A stretch of 64,000 nucleotides of DNA from Lolium rigidum (Eukaryota; Streptophyta; Magnoliopsida; Poales; Poaceae): positions 183,736,017 through 183,800,016 of the forward strand of contig NC_061513.1 of assembly GCF_022539505.1 (NCBI RefSeq). The letters are read 5' to 3'. The notes beneath the pieces were generated by a model. It had not been told where the DNA came from, did no database searches, and saw only the letters and a program-made list of their open reading frames with translations. The stretch's first letter is position 1. Each line of letters starts with the position of its first letter. Of this stretch, positions 1 through 11,704 are shown one piece after another. The position numbers and the translations under genes are program-made.

Positions 1-80
1 ATCTCCGTCGGCCGCTTCTGCCTCTCGGCCCGGCTTCCCGATCCGTTTGCTTCCCGATCCGTTCCGGTTGACTTCGTTCC

Positions 81-127
81 AAAAAAAAAAAAAAAAAAAC
101 AAAAAAAAAAAGCAAAAAAAAAAAAAA
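81..127 (+). repeat. A-rich leader just before the copia gag start
   Basis: Three A runs (19, 11 and 14 nt) are separated only by C and GC and end 2 nt before the gag ATG at 130. This is nearly pure poly(A) over 47 nt on the coding strand. It may be a simple-repeat expansion or part of the element's leader. Confidence 0.9.
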
Positions 128-129
128 CT

Positions 130-930
130 ATGTCTTCTTCGGGCTATGTTGCGATCCCTCGCTGCCCGGTGATCTTCGATGGCGCGAATTACCCTGATTT
201 CGCTGCCTTCATGCGCGTCCACATGCGCGGTCTTCGTCTTTGGGGTGTCCTTTCTGGCGAGGTCTCCTGTCCGCCGCGCCCCGTTGCTCCTACGGTGCCT
301 GTTGCATCGCCACCTGTTGCCCTTGCCCCTGACGCTACTCAGGCGGATAAGGATGCAGCCAAGAGTGCTGATGACACTGCTCTGGCTGATTATGATCGGA
401 AGGTCCAGGATCACTCTACTGCCGTTGCGACTTACCGGCAGGATCTGACTGAGTACACTCAGTGGATTGATGAGGATGCTCGTGCTGCTGCTGTTCTCAC
501 CTCCAGTGTTCTGCCTCAGTATGCTGCTGAGTTTATGGGTCTTCCCACCGCCGCTGCTCAGTGGGCTTTTCTTCGTCAGCGCTATCAGCCGTCTGGTGAT
601 GCTCTTTACCTGTCTGTGGTCCGCCAGGAGCATGACCTTCAGCGGGGTGATTCTACTATTGATGAGTTCTACACTCAGAGTGCTGCTATTTGGCGTCAGC
701 TTGATTCTCTCCGTACAGCTGTGTGTGCCACCTGTCCTCGCTCGTCTCGATCGTGCGCGCGGATCCGGAGTTCCAGCCGCGTTTTTGAGTTCTTGTCGCG
801 GCTCCGTAAGGAGTTTGAGCCGCGCCGGGCCCAGCCTGCTTGCCCGTGGTCGCGTTCCGCTCTCCGAGGTACTTGCTGAGCTTCGTGCTGAGGAGACTCG
901 TCTTCGTGGTGTCTGGTCTTCTTGAGGTTC
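130..930 (+). pseudogene. copia gag (UBN2-like capsid), frameshifted
   Basis: The ATG at 130 follows the A-rich leader and opens a 249-codon frame. The N-terminal part resembles plant copia gag: an aromatic FDGANYPDF start, a long Ala/Pro/Asp linker, then the helical core with LPTAAAQWAFL and ERY-like segments. From about 730 the coding sense moves to other frames (for example the RGRVPLSEVLAELRAEETRL segment near 845-905), so at least two indels lie in the C-terminal third. No intact zinc knuckle was found downstream. Gag would form the particle shell. Nonfunctional as it stands. Confidence 0.8.
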
Positions 931-1339
931 CCTCTGTTCTTGCTGCTCGTGGCCCTCCCGTGCCGTCTCGCTCGTGGACCTCCTATGCCGTCGACTTCGT
1001 TGCGGCCTCCGGCACGGCCGATACTTCCTACTCCTCCATTCCGGGGTCAGCGTCGGCCCCGAGCAGCCTCGTGGTTCGACGTCACCTCCTTGCACCTACC
1101 GTGGCAGGCCTCGGCCACACTATCTCTACTTGGCCGCGCAGGGATCCCAGCTTACGCCCGCCGCATCTTACTCGTCGTCGAGCTGGTTCTTCGGGATCTT
1201 CTCGCTGTTGCGCTATCCGATCGGGACATTATCCGTGGTCTTCGTGGTCTCGCTCGCCGGTACAGGCTCTTCCTCGACGGGTACTCGCTGGTTCTCGTGC
1301 CTCGGCTCTTCGGCACCGCGCGACCACCACCTTCCACAC

Positions 1340-2990
1340 GATCGAGTACGTCATCCCCGTGGTATCCGGATTCTCGGAGCTTCTTTTCATATGACCTCTC
1401 GCGTCTTCTATTCTCTCTCGCTCTTCGCTCTCTTGTTTCGCCCTGTTCGTGTTATCACGGCTGATGGTACCTCTCTCCCTGTTTCCGGCCGAGGCACCCT
1501 TTCTACTTCTTCTTTCTCTGTTCCTGATGTTTCTCATGTTCCTAGTCTTAAGATGAACTTGTTTTCTGCAAGTCAGCTTACTGATTCTGGTTGTCGCGTC
1601 ATTCTTGATGCTGATTCTTGTGCTGTTCAGGACCGCCGTACACGGGCCCTGGTTGGAGCTGGCCCTCGCAGCCTTGAGTCCCCGGGGCTCTGGGAGTTAG
1701 ACTGGCTTCGCGTTCCTTCTACTGCCACTTCATCTACCAGTTCTCCTGCGGTTGCTGCTTCTGTCACTGGATCTTTTCAGCAGTGGCATCATCGGCTGGG
1801 TCACCTCTGTGGCTCCCGTTTATCTTCATTAGTTCGTCGTGGTCTTCTGGGGTCTGTCTCAGGAGACGTGTCTTTGCATTCGTGTCAGGGTTGTAGGCTA
1901 GGCAAACAGATTCAGCTTCCCTATCCTACTAGTGCGTCTGTATCTCAGCGACCTTTTGATTTAGTTCATTCGGATGTTTGGGGTCCGTCTCCCTTTCCTT
2001 CGAAAGGGGGTCATCGATACTATATTTTGTTTATTGATGATTTTTCGCGATACACCTGGTTGTTTCTTATGCACTCTCGCAGTGAGGTGCTTTCTATTTA
2101 TCAGCGCTTTGCAGCCATGGTTCGTACTCAGTATTCCACGCCTATTCGTGTGTTTCGTGCTGACTCGCAGGAGAGTATATCTCCCAGCACCTGCGTGGTG
2201 TTCTTGCTGAGCAGGGCACCCTTGCCCAGTTCTCATGTCCCGGCGCCCATGCTCAAAATGGTGTCGCCGAGCGTAAGCATCGTCATATTCTTGAGACTAC
2301 CCGTGCTATGATGATTGCTTCCTCTCTTCCGCCGCATTTCTGGGCTGAGACTGTCGCTACGTCGACTTACCTCATTAACATTCAGCCTTCTGCTGCCCTT
2401 CAAGGTGGCATTCCTCTCGAGCGTCTTTCTGGTTGCTCTCCAGACTACTCGACACTTCGCTTATTTGGTTGCGTTTGCTATGTTCTTCTCCCTCCTCGCG
2501 ATCGCACCAAGCTGAACGCTCAGTCTGTTGAGTGTGTTTTTCTCGGATACAGTGATGAGCATAAGGGCTATCGCTGTTGGGACCCCGTTGGTCGTCGGAT
2601 GCGCATCTCTCGTGATGTCACGTTTGATGAGACGCGTCCCTTCTATCCTCGTCCCACCTCGGGCACTTACCCGGTGGATGATATCTCTTTCCTTCTTTTT
2701 CCGGATGCACCCCCTGCTATTCCGTCTCCTCCCCCTCCTAGTCTTGATGTGCCCCCTTCGGCGCCGTCCTCTCCTCCTTCTAGTCTACCTAGTACTCCTC
2801 GTTCTCCGGCTTTGGATTCTTCTGATGCTGTCCCTTCTTCCGCTTCTTCTGATGAGTTGTCCTCTGCTGATGACCTTCCCCCTTCACGGCCTGTCCGTCA
2901 GCGTCGTGCTCCAGCTCGTTACTCTCCTAGTCAGTATGGTCTCTCTGTCGTTTCCGAGCCGACTTCTTATCGGGATGCCGAGCGTCATCC
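1340..2990 (+). pseudogene. copia protease, GAG-pre-integrase and integrase region
   Basis: Around 1365-1400 the protease block reads ILGASFHMTS: the Asp-Ser of the expected catalytic Asp-Ser-Gly is absent while the flanks are present, consistent with a 6-bp in-frame loss. A GAG-pre-integrase zinc module follows (WHHRLGH near 1785, CQGC near 1886). Integrase begins with VHSDVWGP (first Asp) and FIDDFSRYTW (second Asp). A frameshift near 2165-2190 separates these from the third-acid segment NGVAERKH near 2255 and the C-terminal [16 protein letters not shown]. The Pro/Ser-rich tail (2700-2930) is typical of plant copia integrase ends. The protein would cut the polyprotein and insert the cDNA; it cannot here. 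Confidence 0.85.
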
Positions 2991-3900
2991 CGAATGGCAG
3001 CTTGCCATGGCTGAGGAGATCGCTGCGCTTGAGCGCACCGGCACTTGGGATCTTGTTTCTCCACCTTCCGGTGTTCGTCCTATCACGTGTAAGTGGGTCT
3101 ATAAAATTAAGACTCGTTCGATGGATCTCTTGAGCGCTATAAAGCGCGTCTTGTGGCTCGTGGCTTTCAGCAGGAGCACGGCTGTGACTATGATGAGACT
3201 TTTGCCCCGGTGGCTCATATGACTACTGTGCGTACCCTTCTTGCTGTTGCTTCTGTTCGCCGCTGGTCTGTCTCCCAGCTTGATGTTCAGAATGCTTTTC
3301 TTAATGGTGAGTTGAGTGAGGAGGTTTACATGCAGCCTCCTCCTGGGTATTCTGTTCCTGATGGGATGGTTTGTCGTCTTCGACGTTCTCTCTATGGTCT
3401 CAAACAGGCCCCTCGTGCCTGGTTTGAGCGCTTTGCTTCTGTGGTGACTGCTGCTGGTTTCTCTCCTAGTCTTCATGATCAGCACTTTTCGTTCACACTT
3501 CTCCTCGTGGACGTACTCTTCTTCTTCTCTATGTTGATGATATGATCATTACTGGTGATGATCCCGAGTATATTGCCTTTGTCAAGGCTCGTCTTCGTGA
3601 TCGGCTTCTTATGACTGATCTTGGTCCTCTTCGCTATTTTCTTGGCATTGAGGTTTCCTCCACTTCTGATGGCTTTTCTATCTCTCAGGAAAAGTACATT
3701 CAGGATCTTCTTGCTCGTGCTGCTCTTGGGGATGAGCGCACGGTTGATACTCCTATGGAGCTTAATGTTAAGCTTCGTCCCACTGATGGTGATCCTCTTC
3801 CTGATCCCACCCGTTATCGCCATCTTGTTGGGAGTCTTGTCTATCTTGCTCGTCACTCGTCCCGATATTTCTTATCCTGTTCATATTCCGAGTCGGTTTG
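2970..3900 (+). pseudogene. copia reverse transcriptase, frameshifted
   Basis: RVT_2-type RT. It starts at [11 protein letters not shown] (near 2985), runs through CKWVYKIK, then a 1-nt loss near 3120 shifts the frame; [19 protein letters not shown] and [11 protein letters not shown] (first catalytic Asp region) follow in frame 3. A second frameshift near 3475-3490 precedes the YVDDM box (about 3528-3542), which lies in frame 2 with DLGPLRYFLGIEV. All main RT motifs survive but in three frames. The enzyme would copy element RNA into cDNA within the particle. Confidence 0.88.
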
Positions 3901-4480
3901 TCTCATCTCCTACCACTGTTCACTATAGTCATCTCCTCCGTGTTCTTCGTTATCTTCGTGGCACGATCACTCGTCGCCTTTTCTTTCCCCGTTCCGGCTC
4001 TCTCCAGCTCCGAGTGCTATTCGGATGCTACGTGGGCGAGTGATCCTACGGATCGTCGTTCGCTTCTCGCTTACCTGTGTGTTTCTTGGTGGTTCGCTTG
4101 TTGCTTGGAAGACGAAGAAACAGGTCGCAGCTTCCCGTTCGAGTGTTGAGGCTGAGTTGCGGGCTATGGCTTTGTTGATTGCTGAGGTGACTTGGTTACG
4201 GTGGTTGCTTGCAGATTTTGGGGTCTCGTTACGACACCCACTCCACTTTTGTCCGACAGGTACAGGTGCTATCAGTATTGCACGCGATCCGGTCAAGCAT
4301 GAGCTGACCAAGCATATCGGTGTTGATGCTTTTTACACACGTGCACGAGTACGGGATGATGTTGTTGCGGTTTATTATGTGCCTTCAGATTTGCAGTTGG
4401 CGGATTTCTTTACGAAGGCACGGACTCGAGCGCAGCATGATTTCTTACTCTCCAAACTCAGTGTTGTGGATCCACCATGA
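3860..4480 (+). pseudogene. copia RNase H
   Basis: Continues RT after another frameshift at about 3870. The RNase H segment reads VAWKTKKQVAASRSSVEAE, LRWLLADFGV, GAISIARDPVKHELTKHI and the terminal ADFFTKA motif (near 4405), all diagnostic of copia RNase H C-termini. The frame from 4025 stays open to the TGA at 4478-4480. It would degrade the RNA strand during cDNA synthesis. The stop lies 12 nt before the LTR, as usual for the superfamily. Confidence 0.85.
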
Positions 4481-4481
4481 G

Positions 4482-4760
4482 TTTGAGGGGGGTGTTAGAT
4501 GTATATATCTGTATATTGTAGTTTCCCCATATGTTAGGGGGCTTTCTGCATATGACCACCTGTACATGTACTATATATTGTGGCCTTTGGCCCCCTGGTA
4601 ATACAACAAGCATATTATCATAACACAAAGATATCGACAACATTGTCACAACATCCATCTAACCAGGCTAATTGTCGTGTAAGTCAAATAACTAGGGCGT
4701 GCCACATGGCAAATGAGCCTTCCCCGACAACCTATAGCCCACAAGCTATTGCTTCTAACA
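4482..4760 (+). repeat. copia polypurine tract and 3' LTR (4493-4760)
   Basis: A G-rich polypurine run (4482-4492) directly precedes TGTTAG at 4493. The first later copy of its complement, CTAACA, is at 4755-4760, giving a 268-bp LTR with 6-bp matching ends. An earlier end near 4625 is possible. The right end would be settled by the missing 5' LTR. Confidence 0.65.
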
Positions 4761-5259
4761 AACTTTAGTTGGAAGTTACAAAAATTTCGAAACACTTAAT
4801 TCGGTTTAACTATGGTCCAGTTCATGTTCGGTATGCAGAGAACCAGAGAGAACCGTCTCCTCTCCAACATGTGACCTGACCAAACTTACTAATTTGTGAT
4901 TTTAGATTCCCTGGAACAACTTGGCGTAAATGTTGTTGTTTTATAATAAAATTTTATCTTGTTTGGCATCCTGAAACCGAAGACCCAATTGTTGTGGTTT
5001 TGAAAATTTTGCTCTAAATAAAAAGGTGACTGCAGTAGGATCGACATGTTTATACCTGTGCCACCACAGGAGTAAATCAACCGAACTCTCTCTCCTAATA
5101 ATTGAGCAATAGATTGATCACGTTGACCCGTCACGCAGGATGGGTTTAGAGCACACAAAAGTGAGGAGCTAGACATGGCGTAATGGAGGATACGCACCCA
5201 CTAATCCAATCCGCAACGCCAGGTGGTCCGGACGGGACAAGTCTCTGCAACCAACAAAA
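4761..5259. other. spacer between copia LTR and LINE, nothing assignable
   Basis: AT-rich sequence with one 102-codon minus frame (4889-5197) that has no recognisable domain or family look. No LTR ends, polypurine tract, tRNA or simple repeat of note. Confidence 0.5.
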
Positions 5260-8200
5260 GCGAGCGGTGGAGAGGCAGCATTCCCTGGACTTGGAGTCTC
5301 AGGAGACCCACTCGGAGGACCTCTCGGAGCTGGAGGCGGGGTTCACGGAAGACGTGATCTAGGAGGTGATTCAGCGACTGCCAGCGGGCAAGGCGCCTGG
5401 ACCGACGGGTTCACGGTTGAGTTCCTCCAAAAGTGCTTGGGAGTGGTGAAAGGGGATTTCATGGCGGCCTTCGACAAGCTGTTCACGCTGTGCGGACGCG
5501 GGTTCCAGGGCCTTAACCAGGCCCTGCTGATCCTGCTGCCTAAGCGCCCGGATGCGGCGGCGCTTGGTGGCTACCGGCCGATCAGCCTAATCCATATCTT
5601 TGCCAAACTGGTTGCTAAGGCGCTGGTCACTCGCTTAGCCCCTCGGATGGAGTCGCTGGTGCATCGCAACCAATGCGCGTTCATTCGCGCAAACGTTGTA
5701 TCCATGACAACTTCATGTTGGTTCAGCAGACAGCTAGATTCCTCCACCGGGAGAAAGAGCCGCGGGTGATGCTCAAACTAGACATTGCACGCGCCTTTGA
5801 CTCCGTCTCTTGGGGTTTCCTCATGGAGATCCTCCGCAAGTTAGGGTTTGGACCAAGGTTCCGAGAACTGGTGTCCATCCTCCTATCCACTGCAAGTACG
5901 CGGGTGATGCTCAACGGCAAGCCAGGCCCCCCGATTTGGCACCAGCGGGGCCTGAGACATTGTGACCCCTTGTCGCCAGCGCTGTTTGTTCTGATGATGA
6001 ACTCGCTCAACATGATGTTGGCCAAGGCGATTGAGCTGGGGGTGCTGAGATGCTTAGCACGGCGGGACTTAGTGACGTCGGTGTCACTTTATGCGGACGA
6101 TGTGGTAATCTTTTGCCACCCAGATGAGACGGAACTGCGGGCTGTCCGCGGTATCCTGGAGCTCTTTGGGCACGCATCAGGTCTGCGTACCTGTCGTGGT
6201 ATCGTCACGGCATACGCCATAGGGTGGCTAATCGAAGGTGGTCCCTGAGAGATCTCACGGCGGTATCCGGATGCGGGTATGGGGACGAGCGACACGGCGA
6301 CGTACCCAGGTTCGAGGCCCTCCGATGGAGGTAACACCTCTACTCCTGCTAGAGTGTATATGATGATCACACAATACAATGGTGCTCCTAGAGCTGTGTC
6401 CGGCTGCTCCTGGGAGGCTAAGGGAGACGATGGTCTCTCTCACAGGGCAGCGCTGAGGGTCGAATGAAGTGAGAATGATCGATCCCCTACACGAGAGGGG
6501 GTAGTGCGGCTTATATAGGCACCGACACTTTACATATAAGACCCTACGGTTTACTGGCCGGCTTGGCCGGCTCCGGCTTCCGCTCCTTCCCGAGGCAGGG
6601 ACGTCAGGAGCCGTCGAGGCCTCATGGCCTGTCCCATCCGGCTGCCAAGGTCAGCGGTATGGAGAGGAGGTGTCCCTGTCGCCATCAGCCACTGTAGCCA
6701 GTACGGGTCGTCGTAGGCCATGATGGCTTGTCCGGCGCGTGGCACTATTGCTCCACAGTGCCCCGCGCTTTACGGAAGATGAAGTCAGCGTGGACTTTGG
6801 GAACCCGGATCACCAACCCGGTTCCTTCCAGTGCAAGACTCGCCAGCCTCGAGTCGGTCTGAGGTACAAACCCCCCGTCGGATATGGCTTGTAGAAGCCG
6901 GCCCAGCTACGGCATTGGCGGCCGTAGCCAGGCCGACTAGGACCTAGAGCCAGCCGGCTTCCGGACCAGCCGGCCACGGCGCCAGCCGGCTGCTCCTCAG
7001 CCGGCCTTTGCCGCGAGCCGGCCAGTGGCCAGCCGGCTGCTCCGCGCCCATTGCCCTACCCGGGGTCTTCCCCCGACAGTACCAACTTCGCTAAATGCTC
7101 CGTATCACAGATCGCTTGCTCGGATGCTGAGGCTGTGGGCGCAGCTGAACTCATGGAGTGTCAGCTTGCGCCGTTCCCGGTAAAATACCTTGGCATCCCA
7201 CTGTCTATCAGGAGGCTGACGGCTCCTGCGTTCTAGCCCCTGGTAGATCGTCTGGCTGACAAACTACCCACCTGGAGGGCATCGATGATGCCTAGGGCGG
7301 GACGTTTGGCGCTGATCCGTTCGGTCCTCGCAGCGATCCCACTACACGAGCTGATGGTGCTGGGCCTCCACAAAAAAGCAGTAAAGCAGGTGAATAAGAT
7401 CATGCGTGGATTCCTTTGGGCTGGTAGGGCGGATGCCAATGGGGGACACTGCCACATCAACTAGGCGCGGGTGTGTAGGCCGCTGCGGCTGGGAGGCTTG
7501 GGTATCCCAGACCTTGCGCGTACTACCATCAACCTCAGGGTGAGGTGGATCTGGAGGATGCGTACTGATCCCCTGCGACCTTGGCGCGGGCTGGACATGC
7601 ATTTCTCGAAGACGGAGCTGGATGTATTTGCGGCCTCCACCTTCATGGTGGTCGGCAACGGTGAATCCGCCCTCTTCTAGGAGGACAGGTGGCTGGATGG
7701 CAAGTCCATCAGAGAAATGGCGCCGGAGGTATACGCTCTAGTGCCGAAACGTCGGCGGAAGACACGCACGGTCCGGGAGGCGTTGGTTGAACGCACCTGG
7801 ATCCCCGACATAGTTGGTGCACCGAGCGCCCTAGCACTGTGGCAATACGTTCAGCTATGGGGCCGGCTCAGGGACACCCAGCTAGGGGCGGATCCGGACA
7901 TGCTGGTTTGGCGTTGGACGACGGATGAACAATATTCGGCCGGTTCCTGCTACGACACCCACTTCCGGGGGCGATCATCTCAGGTTCATGGAAGCTTAAC
8001 TGGAAATCCTGGATGCCGCTGAGGGTGAAGTTCTTTATCTTGTTGGCATGCCTTGACAGATGCTGGACGGGGGAGAGACTGACACGGCGCGGCCTTCCGC
8101 ATGCGCCGAGATGCCCGCTCTGCGACCAATCTGTCGAGACCATGAGCCACCAGCTCACAGGATGTTCCTTCTCTAGGACGATTTGGTTTGAGGTTCTGTC

Positions 8201-8470
8201 GTGGATCCGATCCACCTCAGGCCCTCCCACGGCCGAGGGTGACTTCGCGGAGTGGTGGTCGCTGGTGGTGCGGACCACCCATCGCCAGCTGCGCAAGGGC
8301 ACTTCGTCGGTGATCATGCTTACGGCATGATGGATTTAGAAACACCGGAACGCGGTGGTCTTTGACAACATGCGGCCTTCAGTGTTATCCTTCAACGATA
8401 TTGTGGCCGAGGCGCGGCAATGGGCGGACGCGGGAGCCCGGGATGTGCGCCAACTGCTCCCTAGATTAGT
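5260..8470 (+). pseudogene. LINE ORF2: reverse transcriptase and zf-RVT, split and decayed
   Basis: Segments in order: LPAGKAPGPDGFT near 5378 (with an upstream stop), YRPISLI near 5570, CIHDNFMLVQQTARF after a 2-bp frameshift near 5689, LKLDIARAFDSV, GLRHCDPLSPALF (His where LINE RTs usually have Gln) and the catalytic YADDVV box near 6090. The frame is cut at 6187 by a solo LTR and resumes at 7081. KYLGIPL, LGGLGIPDL and RDLRRG-like segments lead to a zf-RVT domain (CPLCDQSVETMSHQL near 8115). Stops at about 7234, 7462, 7678 and 8327-8339 sit where related proteins have Trp or similar codons, and a 1-nt loss near 7968 shifts frame. The protein would nick DNA and prime cDNA synthesis; this copy cannot. 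Confidence 0.85.
6192..7078 (-). mobile_element. solo LTR (gypsy-like) inside the LINE RT
   Basis: 887 bp beginning TGTCGTGG and ending CCCCGACA, flanked by a perfect 5-bp duplication GTACC (6187-6191 and 7079-7083). Removing it rejoins the LINE RT at the codons just after YADD-helix residues, which confirms the edges. Orientation is taken as minus because a TATATAAG-type box is on that strand (about 6510-6517), but a solo LTR has no coding to prove it. It arose by recombination between the two LTRs of an inserted element. Confidence 0.92.
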
Positions 8471-8588
8471 TTTCTTTTTCTTGGGTCGACTTGTATGGCG
8501 TCTTGTGTCCATCCTCGAACTTGTACATAAACTTTTCTTTATCTATCAATGCATCAAAACGCAAGATTTTTACGTTTTCGCAAAAAAG

Positions 8589-9231
8589 GGTCAAGGCGTT
8601 TTTTCATCAATGGGTGGAGTTTGGCTACCTGGCGTCGATCAGGCTGTGCTGACAACGGAGGGTGCTTGCCTTGAGTTTGAGTACTCCACCCACCAATGGA
8701 CACACACGCGCCACACTTACTGATCGAGGAGTTCTTTCTAAATAGTTCGTGCCTTCGAAATTAGTGAGATTCACACTTACTCATCTTGTCTCTTAATTTC
8801 ATCTAAACCGATGCATTATCTTGTAAATCCATCGAAGCAATGATACATGTTCATCACATAAATTAACTAGTACAAGCATCAAAGCCCCTGCATATGCCAT
8901 GACTACAAAACAATCAGGAAAACCCAAGAAAGCTAGAAAATCGAGGATAAAAAATTCAATAGTTTCAGAAAATTTCATGTTTTTGGTTACACAAAATCGT
9001 AGGAGAACATAAAGGTAATTTTTTTTTGTATACATGTGATTTTAAACCTATGAACTATCCTTGAATGTCTCTTTACTGATTTTCACCATATTTACTGATT
9101 ATTTGGGAAATGTTCGAAATCATTATGAGCTATTTAAAATGTAGTTTTTCCGTAATACTCTGATTTCCGCTTTCTTAAAAGTTTGGCCAGCCTTTTTTAG
9201 TTTTATGCCATTTCTCGATTGTTTCTATATG
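8589..9231. other. unassigned spacer between LINE and element E
   Basis: No supported gene. It has an imperfect inverted motif around TGGGTGGAGT (8612-8621 with its complement near 8683-8692) and AT-rich DNA after 8760. The 78-codon minus frame at 8799-9035 has no family features. Confidence 0.5.
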
Positions 9232-9779
9232 TGTCGTTGCCTATTCGACGGTACCTCGGAGGAGGGATCCTTACGAGGGAGAAAAAAAGTAGGGGCCATT
9301 GGGCGGAGTGTCCTCGGGACGGTGGTACGCGAGTTACCCAGCTTCGGAACACCTGCACGATGACAAGGACTACTACTGCTTGTCTGGAATTATCTGGGCG
9401 CTTTCGCGTTGTTACAATGAGTTGTGGTTGTGCTTCTAGAGCTCCCAGGATCCGGCTTATAAAGGCGCTCGGATCTAGGGTTTACACGGAGAGTCCTAGC
9501 CGAAATACAAGGTGTCGAACTACGGAATATTACATTGCCGTGCACGTTAAGGATCCACCTTTCCTTATGCGTCGTATTGGATCCGGATACTACATGGGCC
9601 TTCACAGATCCGACTATCTTTATAGGGCGGTTAAGATCCGGCTCCTGCTATCTGGGCTGGACTTCATCCATCTTGATCTACAGCAACTGGGCCGCCCGAT
9701 GGGACACATGCCACCATCACCGTCTATGGGCCACCCGTACTCGCTGGATCTAGGCCACACTGTTGATATACCCACAACA
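9232..9779 (-). repeat. 3' LTR of element E
   Basis: Starts TGTCGTTG and ends CCACAACA on +, so it reads TG...CA on both strands. The minus-strand end lies against a polypurine-like run at 9780. Its left flanking duplication cannot be tested because the other end of E is outside the window. Long frames across it (for example 9219-9851) are not genes. Confidence 0.65.
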
Positions 9780-10112
9780 GTAGCCCCCGAAGTTCTCCAA
9801 GATTCATCATTCCTCCGACTTTATTCAACTTGGATCCGAAGAGAATCTTGAAGAGCTTCCAAAACTTCCTTGTTTCCGACTTCATTCAACCGGAAATCAT
9901 TTGTTCTTCTGTAACGGTTACTTAGCAGATTTTTGGCCCACGTCGCGCTCAACTTCCTGTTTTCCCGCGCTAAATTTTCGGAGATGCGAATCTTCAGCCG
10001 GAAATTTTGGAGGCGCACAGTTAGGTCACCTCTTCATCGATTTCACCGCTTTGACCTAAGACACGTGGCGGTCATCCAACGGTGCGACCGTTCCGTTTCT
10101 ACCGTTGGATCC

Positions 10113-11704
10113 TGCAAGACACACGCCCATTGGGAACCCCAAGAGGAAGGTGTGATGCGTACATCAGCAAGTTTTCCCTCAGTAAGAAACCAAGGTTATC
10201 GAACCAGTAGGAGTCAAGGATCACGTGAAGGTTGTTGGTGGCGGAGTGTAGTGCGGCGCAACACCAGGGATTCCGGCGCCAACGTGGAACCTGCACAACA
10301 CAATCACAGTACTTTGCCCCAACGTAACAGTGAGGTTGTCAATCTCACCGGCTTGCTGAAAACAAAGGATTAAACGTATTGTGTAGAAGATGATGATTGT
10401 TTGCGAAGAACAGTAAAGAACAAGTATTGCAGTAGATTGTATTTCATATGTAAAGAATGGACAGGGGTCCACAGTTCACTAGCGGTGTCTCTCCGATAAG
10501 AAATATCATGTTGGGTGAACAAATTACAGTTGGGCAATTGACAAATAAAGAAGGCATAACAATGCACATACATATATGATGATGAGTACTATGAGATTTA
10601 ATCAGGGCATTACGACAAAGTACATAGACCGTTATCCAGCATGCATCTATGCCTAAAAAGTCCACCTTCAGGTTATCATCTGAACCCCTTCCAGTATTAA
10701 GTTGCAAACAACGAGACAATTGCATTAAGTATGGTGCGTAATGTAATCAACACAAATATCCTTAGACAAAGCATCGATGTTTTATCCCTAGTGGCAACAG
10801 ACACATCCACAACCTTAGAACTTTCGTCACATCGTCCCGGATTCAATGGAGGCATGAACCCACTATCGAGCATAAATACTCCCTCTTGGAGTTACAAGTA
10901 TCAACTTGGCCAGAGCCTCTACTAGCAACGGAGAGCATGCAAGAACATGAACAACATATATGATAGATTGATAATCAACTTGACATAGTATTCAATATTC
11001 ATCGGATCCCAACAAACACAACATGTAGCATTACACATAGATGATCTTGATCATGATAGGCAGCTCACAAGATCTAACATGATAGCACAATAAGGAGAAG
11101 ACAACCATCTAGCTACTGCTATGGACCCATAGTCCAGGGGCGAAGTACTCACACATCGATCCGGAGGCGATCATGGCGATGAAGAGACCTCCGGGAGATG
11201 ATTCCCCTCTCTGGTAGGGTGCCGGAGGCGATCTCCTAAATCCCCCGAGATGGGATTGGCGGCGGCGGCGTCTCTGGAAGGTTTTCCGTATCGTGGCTCT
11301 CGGTACTGGGGTTTTCGCGACGAAGGCTTTAAGTAGGCGGAAGGGCGGAGTCGGAGGGCTAAGAGGGGGGCCACACCATAGGGCGGCGCGGGCCCCCCTT
11401 GGCCGCGCGGCCCTATGGGGTCGGCGCCCCGTCGCCCCATTTTGTTTTCCTTTCGGTCTTCTGGAAGCTTCGTGGAAAAATAAGACCCTGGGCGTTGATT
11501 TCGTCCAATTCCGAGAATATTTCCTTTGTAGGATTTCTGAAACCAAAAACAGCGAGAAAACATCAATCGGCTCTTCGGCATCTCGCCAATAGGTTAGTGC
11601 CGGAAAATGCATAATAATGACATAAAGTGTGTATAAAACATGTGAGTATCATCATAAAAGTAGCATGGAACATAAGAAATTATAGATACATTTGAGACGT
11701 ATCA
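10113..11704 (-). repeat. 3' LTR of F
   Basis: 1,592 bp, TGCAAG...GTATCA on +. It matches the right-hand copy after removal of G, with scattered substitutions by eye of a few percent, so F is older than A or C. The GC-rich part (11200-11460) faces the minus-strand transcription start. Confidence 0.93.

Larger units (their letters stand above)
1..4760 (+). mobile_element. Ty1/copia retrotransposon, decayed, 5' LTR outside window
   Basis: The order gag, protease, GAG-pre-integrase, integrase, reverse transcriptase, RNase H followed by a polypurine tract and a short LTR is the copia order (integrase before RT). The window opens in the untranslated leader. Coding sense is split over all three frames by at least six small indels, so the copy is dead. 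The 3' LTR can be delimited but not the 5' one, so target duplication and insertion age cannot be read here. Family name not assigned. Confidence 0.93.
5260..8588 (+). mobile_element. LINE (non-LTR retrotransposon), 5'-truncated
   Basis: The body encodes a LINE-type reverse transcriptase followed by a zf-RVT C-terminal domain and ends in a short untranslated tail with an A run (near 8580-8586). The endonuclease domain is absent, so the copy is 5'-truncated, the common fate of LINE insertions. The left edge near 5260 is approximate; matching flanking repeats were looked for and not found. A solo LTR (6192-7078) interrupts it. Confidence 0.85.

Noticed and set aside
4889..5197. 102-codon minus ORF in the spacer
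   Set aside because: No domain, no promoter or splice context, low-information composition.
5260..8470. Stop-codon readthrough in the LINE
   Set aside because: Stops are several and accompanied by frameshifts and truncation, so decay explains them.
8605..8700. Possible MITE or hairpin element
   Set aside because: Arms match over only about 10 bp and no target duplication was found.
9219..9851. 210-codon plus ORF
   Set aside because: Overlaps the LTR of E and its polypurine side, no family features; open by chance.
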